From: Himantopus leucocephalus
Taxonomy: Eukaryota; Chordata; Aves; Charadriiformes; Recurvirostridae
NCBI GenBank assembly: GCA_003993805.1
Contig: RSEF01000012.1
Coordinates: 1,853,832-1,917,831 of the forward strand
Length of the DNA: 64,000 bases
Reading direction: 5' to 3'
Below, piece by piece: positions 49,501 through 61,700 of this stretch. The notes beneath the pieces are model-generated. The model was not told the DNA's origin, did no database searches, and worked only from the letters and a program-made list of their open reading frames with translations. How positions within the stretch are numbered: the first letter of the stretch is position 1; the number at the start of each line of letters is the position of its first letter. A program made the position numbers and the translations under genes.

Positions 49501-52500
49501 GGTGGTGATGATTACTAAATAAACAAGCTACAAGCGTGCACAATGGACGAAGGTGTCACTAGCTTTTCATTATTGCTGTTCGGTAACACCAGTTGGGATC
49601 AGGATCCCCTGAACTCATCTCTGCAGGCTGTCCTTGCCCTGATGAGTTTACAAGCTGAGAAATCAGGTTCATGCTGACTATGTTTAAAAAATGTGGACCT
49701 AATAAATTACCAGGTTCAAATAATTTGCATTCCAGTGGGGTAAGGGAGCTCCCAACTTGCTGGATGCTGACACCAAATTCTTCCTTTCTGCAGTATCCGT
49801 AATGGGCATAAGCCCAGTCTGTTTATGCCATGTATAATATTTGCATTTCTTGAGTGGCACCAGAATTTTTTTACATCATCATCAGGCCTTTTAACAACAC
49901 TTCTGCTAGTTCTCCCTAATGGCTCCTAACTGTGCTAATAAGCATATTGTGTGCAATGTGGCATATCTGCCTTGGGATATTTTAGGGACATAGTAGACGA
50001 GGGGCAGTAGACCAGCCAGTGTGAGTGTAATGTTTCGTGTTGCTAGCAATTTGTTCATGTTAGAAGACATCTCGTGTTAACCCAGCTTAAAAAAAAAAAA
50101 GTTACCAACCATGTAAGCATCACTCATTTAGTTTAGCTTCAATATTTGACAAAATTATGAGGACTGACTCTAATCATTAGGACTGTGGTTTCAAACTGGG
50201 GTGGCAGCATTCACTGAATACAAACATTTCCTACTTACCCTCCTGTGAGAGGAGAGCTGAGCCTTGTGGAGCCTATTATAAAAGACAGTTTGATGGAATA
50301 GGCTGAAATAGCAAGATTTATAAATAAAAGAAGATCAAGAGAACTGTACATAAAACAGCCCATACCAAACTAACCTAATTACTCTCTACGGTGAGGTCAG
50401 TAAGAGAGCTGATAAAACGAATGTGTGTGACATTTCTATCTGTTTAGACCTTGGAAAGCCGTTGATAAAAATCTCCTATCAAAGGGCTGGAGTCTTTGGC
50501 AGCTCAAGCTGCATAAGAAGGTCTCATGCGTTGAAACAGAGATGAGCAATGAGGAGGTCATTCTTGGGGCCACCAGGTTCTTACAGGGGTAGGTCGCTTG
50601 CAAAGACCCTCAGCATAGTTTCCCAGCTCCCCAGTGACTAAGCGCAAGGCTGCATGCAGAGTAACAGTGGTTTTTATGACACTTACATCAGAAATGCTGT
50701 TAACTTCAAAGAATCTGCTAGACAATTCCTTCAAAAAGCACAAAATATGTCAGGGGAATGGGCTAGAAAATGGCTGATGGATGGTAACATGGGAAAATGT
50801 GAAATGAAGCACTTGAAAATCCCAAGCTCACACAGCTGACAGTGTTTAGAGAAGACATGGAGTGTTCTAGCACTCTCTGGGGCTTTGGGATCCTTGTTGG
50901 CAGGAACTAGAGCAGAGCAAGGAAAGAAGAAAAGGTATTTCTATAAATGTTCAGCCATGATGTCGTGAAGCCTAATCTTAGCCCTGTGTGCAACCTTTCA
51001 TACTCGCTTTGGTTGAATAACTGAGCAAACTTGGATACAGACACCGAAAGGGGCAATTCACCTTTGGTAAGAGGGTACGTGTAAACACCCATGTGCTACA
51101 TGAGCCCATGGTACCAGCTTTTCTGTTGCTGGTGGCTTATGCTGGCATATTTTACCTTGCAGCTGGGGGCAGAGGATAGGAATGTGCACACAGCTCAGCT
51201 GACACACAGGGATTTGTTCAGTCTCCATAACCTTTAATTTGGAGTAAAAGCGTGCATGCACAGCATTGCACAGGAATGTCTGCCTCCTAAACAGCTCCAC
51301 GCTTACACAAGGCACAAACCTTGGTAGGATTTACGAACAGATCAGTCTCCCTGATATATCAGCATCTCTGTAGAGCTGCCAGCTGAGACTGGGACATAGT
51401 AGACCTCCAGTTCATTTCCAGCGGGCTAAAAAATCCTCTCAGATGGAAATGACTTTCATACCAAAATTAACCTGGGCTGGTTTCAGACCAATATCTTAAA
51501 GGCATACAGATTTTCTACTACCCTTTGAATCATCCAGTCCCCCAACAGGGAACTTTAATACTAGTGCAGCATCTGCTGTAGAATATTTATATTCAGGGCT
51601 TCCTGTGTGAAGCTCTGGATGGATGTGATTACTGAGTATGTTGGAAAAAGGACAGTTTACTGCCTGGCTTTTATTTCCTGCTATTTTGTATTTCTATGCA
51701 AGGAGCTTATATGCCATGTTGTAAACGGCTGGTTTTCTTGTATGATGTCTCTTTTTTTTTCTCATTCTCTTAATGGGCTTCTCGCTAAAACTGACGTTTC
51801 AGCAGCATTCCCATTATTAGTTATGATGCCAGTAAATGGAGGTCTCAGTAGTGGGTGAAATTTAAATTGGGTTTGAAGAGCATTCAAATAATTCAGCACT
51901 TTAGTTTCATTTGGTGGTTCAGTTTGCACAGTGTATGATTTAGTTATTCACATTTTAGTTACTGTGTTGATGTTGTTTAGCAAAGACCTTGTTTTGCCTG
52001 GGACCCAACTACAGCTTTCAGCCAGTCTAATGTTGTTTACTGTAGCTAGCATGAAACTAATGTTTTGTTCTCTGGGTTCCTGTTTGATGTTATAAGCCGA
52101 GTCACACTAGCTAGTGCAGGAATCATTTCCATTTTGCTTTATACTGCTCACATGAAAAACAGCTAGCAGTGGAAAAGGACCTATTTCTGAGCATAAATGT
52201 TAGGTATGCTTTGCTCTGTTGGGAGTTTGTAGTAGTGTAGTATCTTGGATAGGGCTTTACTTTTCATTCCAAAGAGCTATCCTAAACCGCAGCAATTGAT
52301 TTGAAACAGGATATAAGAGACTAAGCAATCCAAATCTGTGTTGTGAAAGATGTCTGCAAAGTTTACACCTTTCCCTTGGACATCTTTAATCATCGTATGA
52401 AAAATCCTGACTGGGAAGTATTTTTCATAACTGAGGCTTATGTGAGTCTCGGTAAATATCTCCTAGTAAAGAATAAGCTTAGCAGTAAATATTAGTCAGC

Positions 52501-52549
52501 CTTGTCTAGAGGCACCAGAGTTCTTAGCTTGTATTTCCGGATGCTGACA
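46571..52549. other. Non-coding DNA
   Basis: About 6 kb without a recognised gene or repeat family. A gggccagattca word at about 46902 may be one end of the palindromic repeat family, but the rest is not found. A poly-A run is at 50090-50101. A 104-codon minus-strand frame and a 70-codon plus-strand frame at 48.65-48.96 kb overlap each other and match nothing. Confidence 0.55.
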
Positions 52550-52608
52550 ATAACTCTGTGCATTTATTTCATCAGCTGTAAAACGAAGACACATATTATC
52601 ATTATCCC
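52550..52608 (+). repeat. MIR/CORE-SINE-like short fragment
   Basis: It holds aactctgtgcatttatttc, ttcatcagctgtaaaacga and agacacatattatcattatc, the central MIR stretch only. Confidence 0.6.
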
Positions 52609-54329
52609 AGGCCAGCCTGGGAGAAGTTCCACTCCGATGCTGGCTTTGTCAGACCGAATCGGATCCCATCAATTCCACATCTGCCTTAGATGTGTGCCAG
52701 GGGTTTCATCCAAGACCCTGCATAGCTAAGCCAGCCGACACAGTTGTGATGTCAACCAGAAGCTGCTGTAGGGTCCGTTCCTCTGACTGGTGACCTGAGT
52801 GTGTGAGTAGGATAGCTTAAGGAGATGCCATCACAACACAGTGTAATGTCATCACATCACTTGGTGCTGTCATGGCATGATGACATTAATTCATGATGTT
52901 GTGGAGCAATGCCTGTTTATCATGATGGAGCAGTATCTCAGGATAATGTCCAATTACCTCCATATGTACATTCATTCCTCCTGTCAAGTTTGAGATTCAC
53001 CTGCATATGGATGTTAGATTATACTCTGTGATGTGCATATGGGAAGCACAGAATGAAAATAATTGAGCCCAAATGATGTGGTTGCTCACCTTGGCACTCC
53101 GTCCCATGTATCCACTTCGTTTATCTGAACAGAAGCTTGAAATAGAAAAATTAAACACCGTGTACCTGATTACTCTTTCTTTTACATGTGCGTAAATCAG
53201 AATGAATTCCAGTGAATTCAGCAATAGGTAAAGCATCTGTCTGCAAGAGCAGAATTGTGCTGCTGAAATACTGAAAAGATAGGTTTTAACCTTTATATTA
53301 ACACAAAGGATATCCCGAGCTATTAATAGGATGTATTTCATTTTTGCCCAATAGCCTAATTAAGACCTAACTCATACTTGAGGAGAAAAGGAAGCAATTT
53401 GATTTACAGTATCTTATGTGATTAAATCACCAGGGAAGAGAAAGAAGGATTTGAGATGGAAGGGGGGGAGTTTTAAAACGTATCATTTGTGAAGAATGGA
53501 ATCTCTTTCTTCTTACAACCCTTTTGCCCCTGTGTTCACAGCTTAAAGAGGATTCACTGACTTTTATTTATTTGCCTAAACTACTGATTTTTCATCTTGC
53601 AGGGTGGCTTCAAAATCCAATGTGAACTTTTTAAGGCACCTAATGATCCATTCTATTATCCCCCAGGACAAGGCTAGTTCCAGTGATTTCATGGGGAACT
53701 GATTCAGAAAATACCCTTTTTCTCCCTTGCGGCCTCCGAGGCCCTTGAATCATGTTGATATCTGGATACCTCTTTTCTTTGCAACAGTATGGTGGTAGCC
53801 AGTGTCAGCAAACAGACCTGGAGTGAAGGTTGATTGGGGAAACAGATTCACACTGTATGTAGCCCAAACAATGTACCTACGGAAGAACTCAATTTCTATG
53901 CCAAAGATGAGACCTTATTGTCAGGTAGTTTTAAAAGCAGTACAGATGCACAGGATTCCTTGTCCTTCTAGCTAAGCATATAATACTGCCATTTTTTAAA
54001 AAAAGGCCTCCTTATTGATTTTCATTTTGCGATAAACATACTTACAACCTTAGATAGACTTGAGAAACTGTAAGCCAATAGCCACAGAAAGTATCATGGG
54101 GCTTATAAAATAGGGTGTTCACAGATACTGTTGTTGAACTAATAAAGAAGCAATTCAGAATGTAATAAAGCATGGCAAACTTTGGGCATCAACTTCTCTC
54201 AGAAGTTTCGCATGCATGAATCTTTGTGAGTGAATTGTGCCATGTGATGACAGTAATGTTTTTCATCTGTGCATCTCACTGCTTTAGAGGTGTCTAAACA
54301 TTTTACTGACTGGAAAATTGTGGCACTAT
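52609..54329. other. Non-coding DNA
   Basis: Apart from the nested inverted repeat at 52832-52903, nothing is assignable. The 114-codon minus-strand frame at 52997-53341 is unrecognised. Confidence 0.6.
52832..52903. repeat. Nested inverted repeat
   Basis: Inner arms taatgtcatca (52844-52854) and tgatgacatta (52878-52888) are perfect 11-bp complements. Outer arms cacaaca (52832-52838) and tgttgtg (52897-52903) add 7 bp. The 23-nt spacer contains further catgatg-type words. The region is simple in composition, so this may be fortuitous. Confidence 0.75.
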
Positions 54330-54432
54330 ATAACCAAGGGATTTGCCTAAGGAAACTCAGATAATTTCTGATATAATTAGGGCTAGAAATAAAGTCTCCC
54401 TATACTCTTAGCTTAACCATTAGACCTATTAT
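54330..54432 (-). repeat. MIR/CORE-SINE-like fragment
   Basis: The plus strand has gggatttgcctaaggaaac, ttagggctagaaataaag, tctccctatactcttagctt and cttaaccattagacct. This is the reversed MIR 5' half. Confidence 0.68.
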
Positions 54433-56049
54433 CTCTCATAGCCTAGTGCAGAGAAAATATCACAGCAGAACTGCTTCACCCTTTCTTCCTAAAAGAGCAC
54501 TGCCACAGCCTAATCCCGTTCTGCACCGATCTGGAGTACCTCGTTCAGTTCCTTCTCTGCAGGATCGAGGACAGAATGGAAATTGAGGTCCCTACTCTTT
54601 TTCAAATCCTGCTTTTCTTCCCTCTATTGCAATACAAGCCAAAGAGAGCTCGGGCCGGTTTGAAGGCAAAAATATGTCAATCACACTGAAATGTCCACTC
54701 TGCTTTTCCAAACGTCAGGTAGTACAGGATATTGCTGCCCCATTGCAGGAATGATTTGGCACATAGCACATGAAGATGGTCTGGATTCTGCAAAAAAAAA
54801 AAAAGATCGTCAGCAGAACAGAAAACCCTACAGCCTTCACTAAAATATGAATCAGGTAGTCTTCAAGGACTGTACAAAATAAGTGGTTACCTCTGCCAGG
54901 AAGTGGCAGGAGCCACTTTGGCAAGGTGGGAGATATCAAGAAAGAAAATAATTAGCTATCTAAAGGAAAGTAGGAAATATATTCTCACCTGAATGTTTAT
55001 TTGTTGTTCTAAACTTTTTTCATGGCCATGACCTTTACTTTCATTGCCAGCACCATTATTTAATTTTGCCTGTGTCCAGCATGCTGGCACGCTCGTCAAT
55101 TTGATGCATAGACTGCATTATGGCATGGTTGTGGGTGGCGTGAGCATGGTAGAGGGAAGGTGTAATTGGGCTGTGTTCCTTTTTCAGTGCATATCACTTC
55201 TTGAGTGCTTTGCCTGCAGCAATGTGAAAGGCGGAATGTGTTTAGGGCGCAAGAAAAGTGGCTGGGATGGTTAAACATGGAATGCATTCACCATTGTGTG
55301 TTGATAACCTGCATTTGACTTTATCTTTTCATGTCCCTTTTATGCCCCCCTTACACACGCAGACATGGAAGGGCCTGACCCACTGCTGTTCCCGCTGGTC
55401 TTTTTGCTGCGCTTGACACTTTAGCCCTGCCAAGCACTTGCTACATTAAGCCTATGGGCATGCATGAATCATGAGCTACCTTGGCCATAATTCAGGGAAC
55501 TGTGGCAGATGTCTGTCTTCTGGAAAAATGCCATAGCCACCCACAGCTCATAAAAGAATTAACCTTGGGAGATGAATGCAATTGCACTAGAGACGTGTGC
55601 AGTGTGTTTCCTCCAGCTGTAATAATGTCCAGTATCTCCTCGGGAGGACACACCTTGTGGGAAACACCTCTTTGAGGGCTCCTTATTTAGTCCACATTGT
55701 AAGGGAAGCTTCAGGGGTCATCTGACCAGTTTTCACCAGTTTTTCGCCATGGAATATTATCATGCAACAACATGACAATATGTTGTTGCTGCCCAGTGAG
55801 CTTCACACACTGATTCACCATCCTTTAGCTTGGAAGTGGGGTGCCCCTTGAACATACCCTTCTCTTCTTGATGTTTCAATGTTTGCTGTAGCTGCCTGCA
55901 TTTGCTGTAACGCTAACTGGGATGAACAGGCCAGAGATATTTTTCTGTCGTTTTGGAATAGCTTGATCGGTAGCACTGAGAAGATCAAAATGACACAAGA
56001 AGACAGAGACTCTTGCTTTAAAGGAGTATTTCAGATGTGGGAACACAGA

Positions 56050-56300
56050 GAAGTGGAGAGATTTAACACTGGGGAGGAGAGAGAAAAAAAGGAGGGAGAA
56101 TTTGGCTTGGCAGAGCCAGGGAGACTGAGGAAAGATCCAGGGGATTTGAGGGAAGGCAGCACTGTCACCTAATCTTCGGACGAAAGAGCTCAATAGGGCA
56201 GGTAAGAAAAGGGAAGGAAAGATAAGCAATGGGAGGGAAGATGCAGAGGAATAGGATACAGATTTAGGGAAAAAAAGAGGAAGAAAAAAGTCTCCTAAAA
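56050..56300 (+). repeat. Purine-rich region on the plus strand
   Basis: A/G dominates in two blocks, about 56050-56110 and 56195-56300, for example gaggagagagaaaaaaagga and gggaaaaaaagaggaagaa. Such strand asymmetry can favour triplex DNA. No tandem period is present. Confidence 0.7.
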
Positions 56301-56802
56301 TAGCAAAGAATTCACAAAGTTTACTTTATATCATAAAATCAGGAGGATTATACAGTTTTCATTTCTCCAGAGTAGGTAGCACGATAGATTCGGATCCTTC
56401 AAATACTAGGTGTTTAGGGGCCACCGGTATGTGGCCAGAAAAAGCGGCAATGGTCATATCAGAATATGTCAACGGTACTAAAATATGCATGGTGAGAAAG
56501 AAAGCAAGCTGGCTGGTATATAGGGAACAGCTGTGCAGAAACTGTCTTCGTACCACTGCAGAGAACCACCAAGACTTCTGTTGGGGAATGCAAAGAGTCT
56601 GCTTTGTAAACCCAGAAACAGAGGCATGTTCTGATTTAGGGCTACTGCAGTTCTGCCTTGATGCTTACCACTTCCACCTCGAGGGGAAAAAAACAAGTGC
56701 CAGAATGATTTAAAGACAGAATATCAACCCACACTGCTGCAGGCCTGCTTTCCACATTTTCTTGCTTTTATAGTTTTAGCTCTTGTTCCAAGAGAAGGAC
56801 TT

Positions 56803-56830
56803 CTGTGTGCGTGTGTGTCTGTGTGTGTGC
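56803..56830 (+). repeat. Imperfect (GT)n microsatellite
   Basis: tgtgtgcgtgtgtgtctgtg and following gtgtgtgc, with two interruptions. Confidence 0.9.
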
Positions 56831-57114
56831 TTCCTTCCAAAATTCACACGCAAAATCAATGACTGAAATTCTAAAGAAAGACGTTGGTAGAGATTTTCAG
56901 AAGCTCACGAAGCATAATATCCCTCTTACCTTCCTCGCGTCAAAAAGGCAGCACTTTTTAGGGAAAATTTGCTTGTGTAACTTGATTTTTTTCTGTCACT
57001 TTTCTTTCTGTCATTTGCATTCCAGCCAAATGCAGAAGGGTGAAGACAATCTAGAAAATGAGGTACACCTCTTCAGAATCACAAGACCTTCATTCAGCCC
57101 CTCCTGTGCTACAA

Positions 57115-57265
57115 ATGTCTTGTTTAATGTTAGGAATACCGCTTCACGTGCCCCGTATCTCAGCTTCCCAACTGTAATGTGGGAATTACACTTCTTGTTG
57201 TCTCGGAAGTGGTGGGAAGATAAATCTGTTGAAGACTGTGAGATGATCAAACCTATGATTTGGAG
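57115..57265 (+). repeat. MIR/CORE-SINE-like fragment with 3' part
   Basis: Anchors are cagcttcccaactgtaatg, gtgggaattacacttcttg and ggtgggaagataaatctgtt gaagactgtgagatgatc. The order matches MIR core followed by its 3' region ('gtgaggattaa.. ttaatgtctgtaaagcgctttgagat'). Confidence 0.72.
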
Positions 57266-58017
57266 ATGAACATTAGACAAATCTGCAAACAGAAGGCCTC
57301 ACAGATCCCTTTCCATGGATTTTATTCAGGCCCGTATCTGACAAACAAGTATCACGTTTGCAGCCCCAAGGGAGGACATGCAAGTCCTGATTTCTCGGTG
57401 GGCCTTTAAACCGATGTGGAAGTTTAAGATCAAGGCTGTGGCATGACAGTAACAGAGTTTTGCTTTATAGGCAAAGAAGCACAAAGCAGTGCCAATGTCT
57501 TTATTTGAAAAACTCCTCGAGACATTTCTAAAACAGATTTTCTGTAAAATCTGTTGCATTCACAACTACAGAATGTTATGATCTAGCACAAAAGTTTTTA
57601 TAGCTACTCAAATATAATAGAGGAATCCCAGGCTCAGGCCTATAAAGCCTTTTATAGAAAAGCCCTCCTTTAGAGATTTCCTATGTATAATTCTTGCAAA
57701 TCGGCAGCTATTTCTGTATCAATTGGGCATTTAAACATTATGCAGGAATGTTGGCAATGCTGTTCTGGATGCGGTAGTACCTATTTGATTAGTGGATTAT
57801 TATTTTGTGCCCTGTAATTGAAACCTAATGAAAATATTTTTGGGGGGAAAAATTTGGAAACACATGGCTGAAGTTTAAATAATTACGAGTCACGTGTTTA
57901 GTTCTAGAGCAAAGTGCTTTTTTTTATAACGTGCTTCTTTACTCTGTCTCCCAGCTATGTTGCAGCGCGCTCTTTGCTGTTTTACAAACTGTAATGTACA
58001 ATGACGGTCATTACTAT
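57266..58017. other. Non-coding DNA, A/T-biased and repeat-free
   Basis: No gene or repeat. 57590-57915 contains TAATTA and CACGTG words close together (about 57879-57897) and reads like possible regulatory DNA. Confidence 0.55.
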
Positions 58018-58440
58018 TCATAGATTCATAGAATTTAAGATTGTAAAGGATGATTAGATGATCTAATCCGACCTCCTGCCTAGCACAGACCAGACACTTC
58101 ATCCAGTTACCCCCATATTGAGCCCAGTAACTTGTGTTTGACAAAATTGGATCTTCCGGAGAGACATCTACTCTTGATGTGAGGAATTCAAAAGGCAAAT
58201 AATTCCTGGATAGTCCTTCCAGTAAGTAATCATCCTCCCAGTCAGAAAACCCTCAATTCTGCACCTTGCTTCTAATTTGAATTTTCTGGCTTTAAATTCC
58301 AGCCATTGGTTCTTGTAATATGTCTTTTTCCACTAGATTAAGAAGCCCTTTAAAAACCCCTGTGTTCTCATGATAAAGGTACTTATATGATCTAATCAAA
58401 TCACCTTTAGGTCTTCTGAATTTAATAATAAGAAAAATCT
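58018..58440 (-). mobile_element. CR1-family LINE fragment, old subfamily, 3' end
   Basis: On the plus strand the copy opens tagattcatagaatttaag, then tgatctaatccgacctcctg, tccagttacccccatattg, agcccagtaacttgtgtttg and atctaatcaaatcacctttag. This is the reverse complement of the 3' region of an old CR1 lineage shared by birds, turtles and crocodilians. About 420 bp remain, several indels are evident and no open frame of reverse transcriptase survives. It lies in the same orientation as the younger CR1 at 1.8 kb and is followed within 90 bp by an ancient SINE fragment. Confidence 0.88.
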
Positions 58441-58524
58441 ATTTATTTTGTAGAAGCACTTCCAGGCCCCAATCACAGAGCAAGGCCCTGAGGAACTGAC
58501 AGTTTTTAGGACTCACTTTTTAGG

Positions 58525-58710
58525 AACCTGGAGTTCACTTCTTAGATTTCTGGCATGTCCTTGGGCATGTCGCTCAGCTCCTGTGTTTCTTGGGTGCTCA
58601 CCTACAGAATGGAAATACCACGAGTATATATTCCTCCACAGAGTATATATGTTAACAACTGTAAAGTGCTGGGGGAACAACATTAGTGACTTTGCTGAGC
58701 ACAGTAGAAG
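58525..58710 (+). repeat. MIR/CORE-SINE-like fragment, long copy
   Basis: Anchors are ggagttcacttcttagatt, ccttgggcatgtcgctcag, cctacagaatggaaatacc and gttaacaactgtaaagtgct. The order spans most of the element. Confidence 0.75.
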
Positions 58711-61700
58711 CACTTAACAAGACAGCAATCCTAAATCATTGTCCAACTAAACAAAAAAAATACCATGTTAGATATGGGTCAAGGTTGAGTGTCTCCTGTA
58801 CTGAACTCTGAAACAAGTGCTGATTACTGTTGTGAAGTAACCGTGTTTTAAATTAAAGCAATAGTGAGGCATGACTACATTAGGTAACTGAGTGCAATGC
58901 TGTGTGACTTGATACGATGCTGACCTCAGCTGTTTCACCCTCACATTGTGCAGAAATATCATTTGGATCCCAAAGATAAATGATTCAATGGTGGATGAGT
59001 TGGACTTGAGCTAGACCTGACTGAATGCTCCTTTTTTTTTTTTTTTTTTTNNNNCTTTTTTTTTTTTTTTTTTTGCCACACCAGACCTGTACTTTTAGCA
59101 CAAGTACAGATAAAAGCTGGAGGACAATACAGTTTTCATCTGCCCCATCTGCCTCCAAAGCAATTGTGGAACTCTACCCAATTTTACACACTGGCCCATC
59201 AGCCCTTTGGCAATGAGGCTAGATCTTTATAGAGCTGTAAAAGTTTACAGTCATGGACAGGTCTTTACATTTCTGTACTGAAAGCCAAAAAAATAAATAA
59301 ATAAAAAAATTGTTAAGTCAACAGGCAAATCCCCATTACACTTCCACAGTCATGCCCAAGGCCTCTGTAAATGCAAATATCACCCAGAAAGGTCTTGAGA
59401 CTTGCCACTTTGAGATGGGGCCTATGTACTTCATAGACTGTCTAGAAAATATACACAGTACAAAATGACAGCATTGGAGGAATCAGTTCCAGTTGTGGAC
59501 TCAGACCAGGCCTTTGCCTTGGTGTCACATCAGTTTGGGCAAAGAACCCGTATGTTTCTCTACATGTACACTCTCCAGGCTCTGTAATGTAAGGCCAGCA
59601 TAGGCCCTGAAACATGCAGGTAACTGCCCCTAGGAGACAGGTGGGAAAGGATTTTGGAATAGCTTTTATCTCGATCCTGTGCTGTTTCTTGTTCCCATCC
59701 ATGGTGGTATCCTCAGGACGTCTCTTTGCTTTTACTTGCAGGTTCTTACTCGCTCCAGCTCAGAAACTCTGCAAACATCCATGATGCTGTTTCCTCTCTC
59801 CTTGGACTCTTAAACACAACGTAGCTTTCCATAACTTGTGGTAAATGCAACAGTTACTTATTACGTTTTTATCAAGGTTAAGTGCATTCTTTTCTCCTCT
59901 TTCTGAAACACTAACATCTAGCACCAAGCAACCCTATACATCATTGGCTGAAGAGCTCAGGTTTAAGAACCCTGAATAAGAATAAACCTCTGAAGTCAGG
60001 ATGTGTATTAGCTATTATCATTTGCTCACTCTTAATTACCTCTTTCCCTTATTTGTCTCCCTTTAACGGTATGTCAACAACATTTTCTAGCCTCTCACTC
60101 AGCAACTGATTAGTCAAGACTGTAGGTACACATTTGCTCCAGTTACAGGCGCGTGTTTAGCCATGGGGGGCAAAACTGCACTAGCAATTACACAAGTGTG
60201 GACCTGGACTAATTCCATGGAAGTGCTTCAGGTTTAAACTGATATATTTGTTCTGCTGAACTACCTTTCATGTACCAAGCCAGGTGCTTGTGCCAATCTG
60301 CCTAAAGTTGAAGCCTGTGGCCTGGGACACTGACTCACCTTCATGGGGGGATCCTGTGCAGAGCTGTGCTCCCCCTAGACGTGCTGGAATCTCCCCTACA
60401 GCTGCCCATCAGAAATACATAAGCAGTGGTGTTTTGCTGTAAATTGCTAAGAGGGGGAAAGAAGTAGCTTCGCTGTCTAATTCCTCTGTCACTTGGTCTG
60501 CACAGAGGGGATGTGCTTTGCGAAGACAGCGTGGATGACTCTCCCTTCTCACCAATGTACTGCATGAAAGCAGAGGCAGGGGAAGGCTGAATGTGGTTTA
60601 CCTTAAGGAGTAAGGAAAGAAACATGTCCATGCAGCAATTATTGACTGCAAAGGCTCACATTTTTCCTGTGAAACGATTACTCAAGGGAGAGTTAAACTC
60701 ACACCTTCTCTAGCATTCACCTGCATTTGCAAATAAATCAGCCGTAAGAACAACTTAGACAGCCTCCTCCTACATGTCTTCTCCAGTAAAAGACGTGGGA
60801 GAACAGCAGTGGTGCTGCTTGTTTTGCTGCAACCCTGTCAGTATTTCAGGTATTGTGCTGAATTTCACAGGGTCCTGTATAGATTACAGCGCTTTCACTG
60901 CAACCTTTGGCTGATTCACATTTGCTCCGAGAACCTACACTGAGATATTGAAAGCTGCTCTGGAGGCTATGGCTTGAAGTCCATGTTCAAGCCGATGTTC
61001 GTGTGCCTTGGTGGGGCTTGGCACTGCGGGTTGGACGGCGCTTCACAGAGACCACAGTGCAGCAGCACCTGCTGCAGAAAATGTGGAGGATAACGTCTGT
61101 AGTGATGCTGTCTTTCCTGTCATTCTCAACAGTAGCAGGTAGAAGATGACTCCACCAATTTGCTTCCCTCCCTTTTAGGGCAGCATTGATTTTGCAAATT
61201 CTTGGCATAAGGTCTTCCTAATACATAGTTTTATGCAGGTCCTGGATGTTCCTCTCTCCTGTGCACAGCTTGGAAAATAATCTTACAGCATTGTTAAGGT
61301 TGGTAGTAAAAGGAACCCCTGATAAATTCACATACGTTTGTGCCCTGAGAAATGGGCTTTGGTTGTGAGGTGACAGGGTTAATCTAGCAGCACACAGGTG
61401 TGAATCAACACTTTTTCCTGCCACCTATCTTGGCTAATTCCCTGATTTTGCTGCGCTACATTTAAGAGGGTTTCCAAGCAGCTTGCCACTAACTAACTTA
61501 TCCATGCCTGGCCTGCAGAGATCACAGCAACAAGTACCCCATAGTCAAAAGCGTTCAAAATAACAAAGAAAAACAACCACAACAAAACTAAAACAAAATG
61601 TCAATTTCAGCAGTGCAGGACTGTTCTTTAAAAACAGGGACCTATCAGGCAGGGCTTTACTGTTAGGAAACCCAAACAGCAACATTCGAAAGTAATTACT

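Larger units (their letters stand above)
54433..57114. other. Non-coding DNA with low-complexity tracts
   Basis: It includes a poly-A run (about 54791-54804), a purine-rich region (about 56050-56300) and a GT-rich run (56803-56830). Frames of 117 codons (minus, 55876-56229) and 97 codons (plus, 55879-56172) overlap almost completely, and the latter is Glu/Arg/Lys-rich because the DNA is purine-rich. I do not accept either as a gene. Confidence 0.6.

Noticed and set aside
55876..56229. Overlapping 117- and 97-codon frames on opposite strands
   Set aside because: Both come from the low stop density of purine-rich DNA. No domain is seen.
59032..59074. Poly-T run as the tail of a minus-strand retrocopy
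   Set aside because: No AATAAA complement in the adjacent 30 bp and no recognisable copied gene. More likely a homopolymer microsatellite that broke the assembly.
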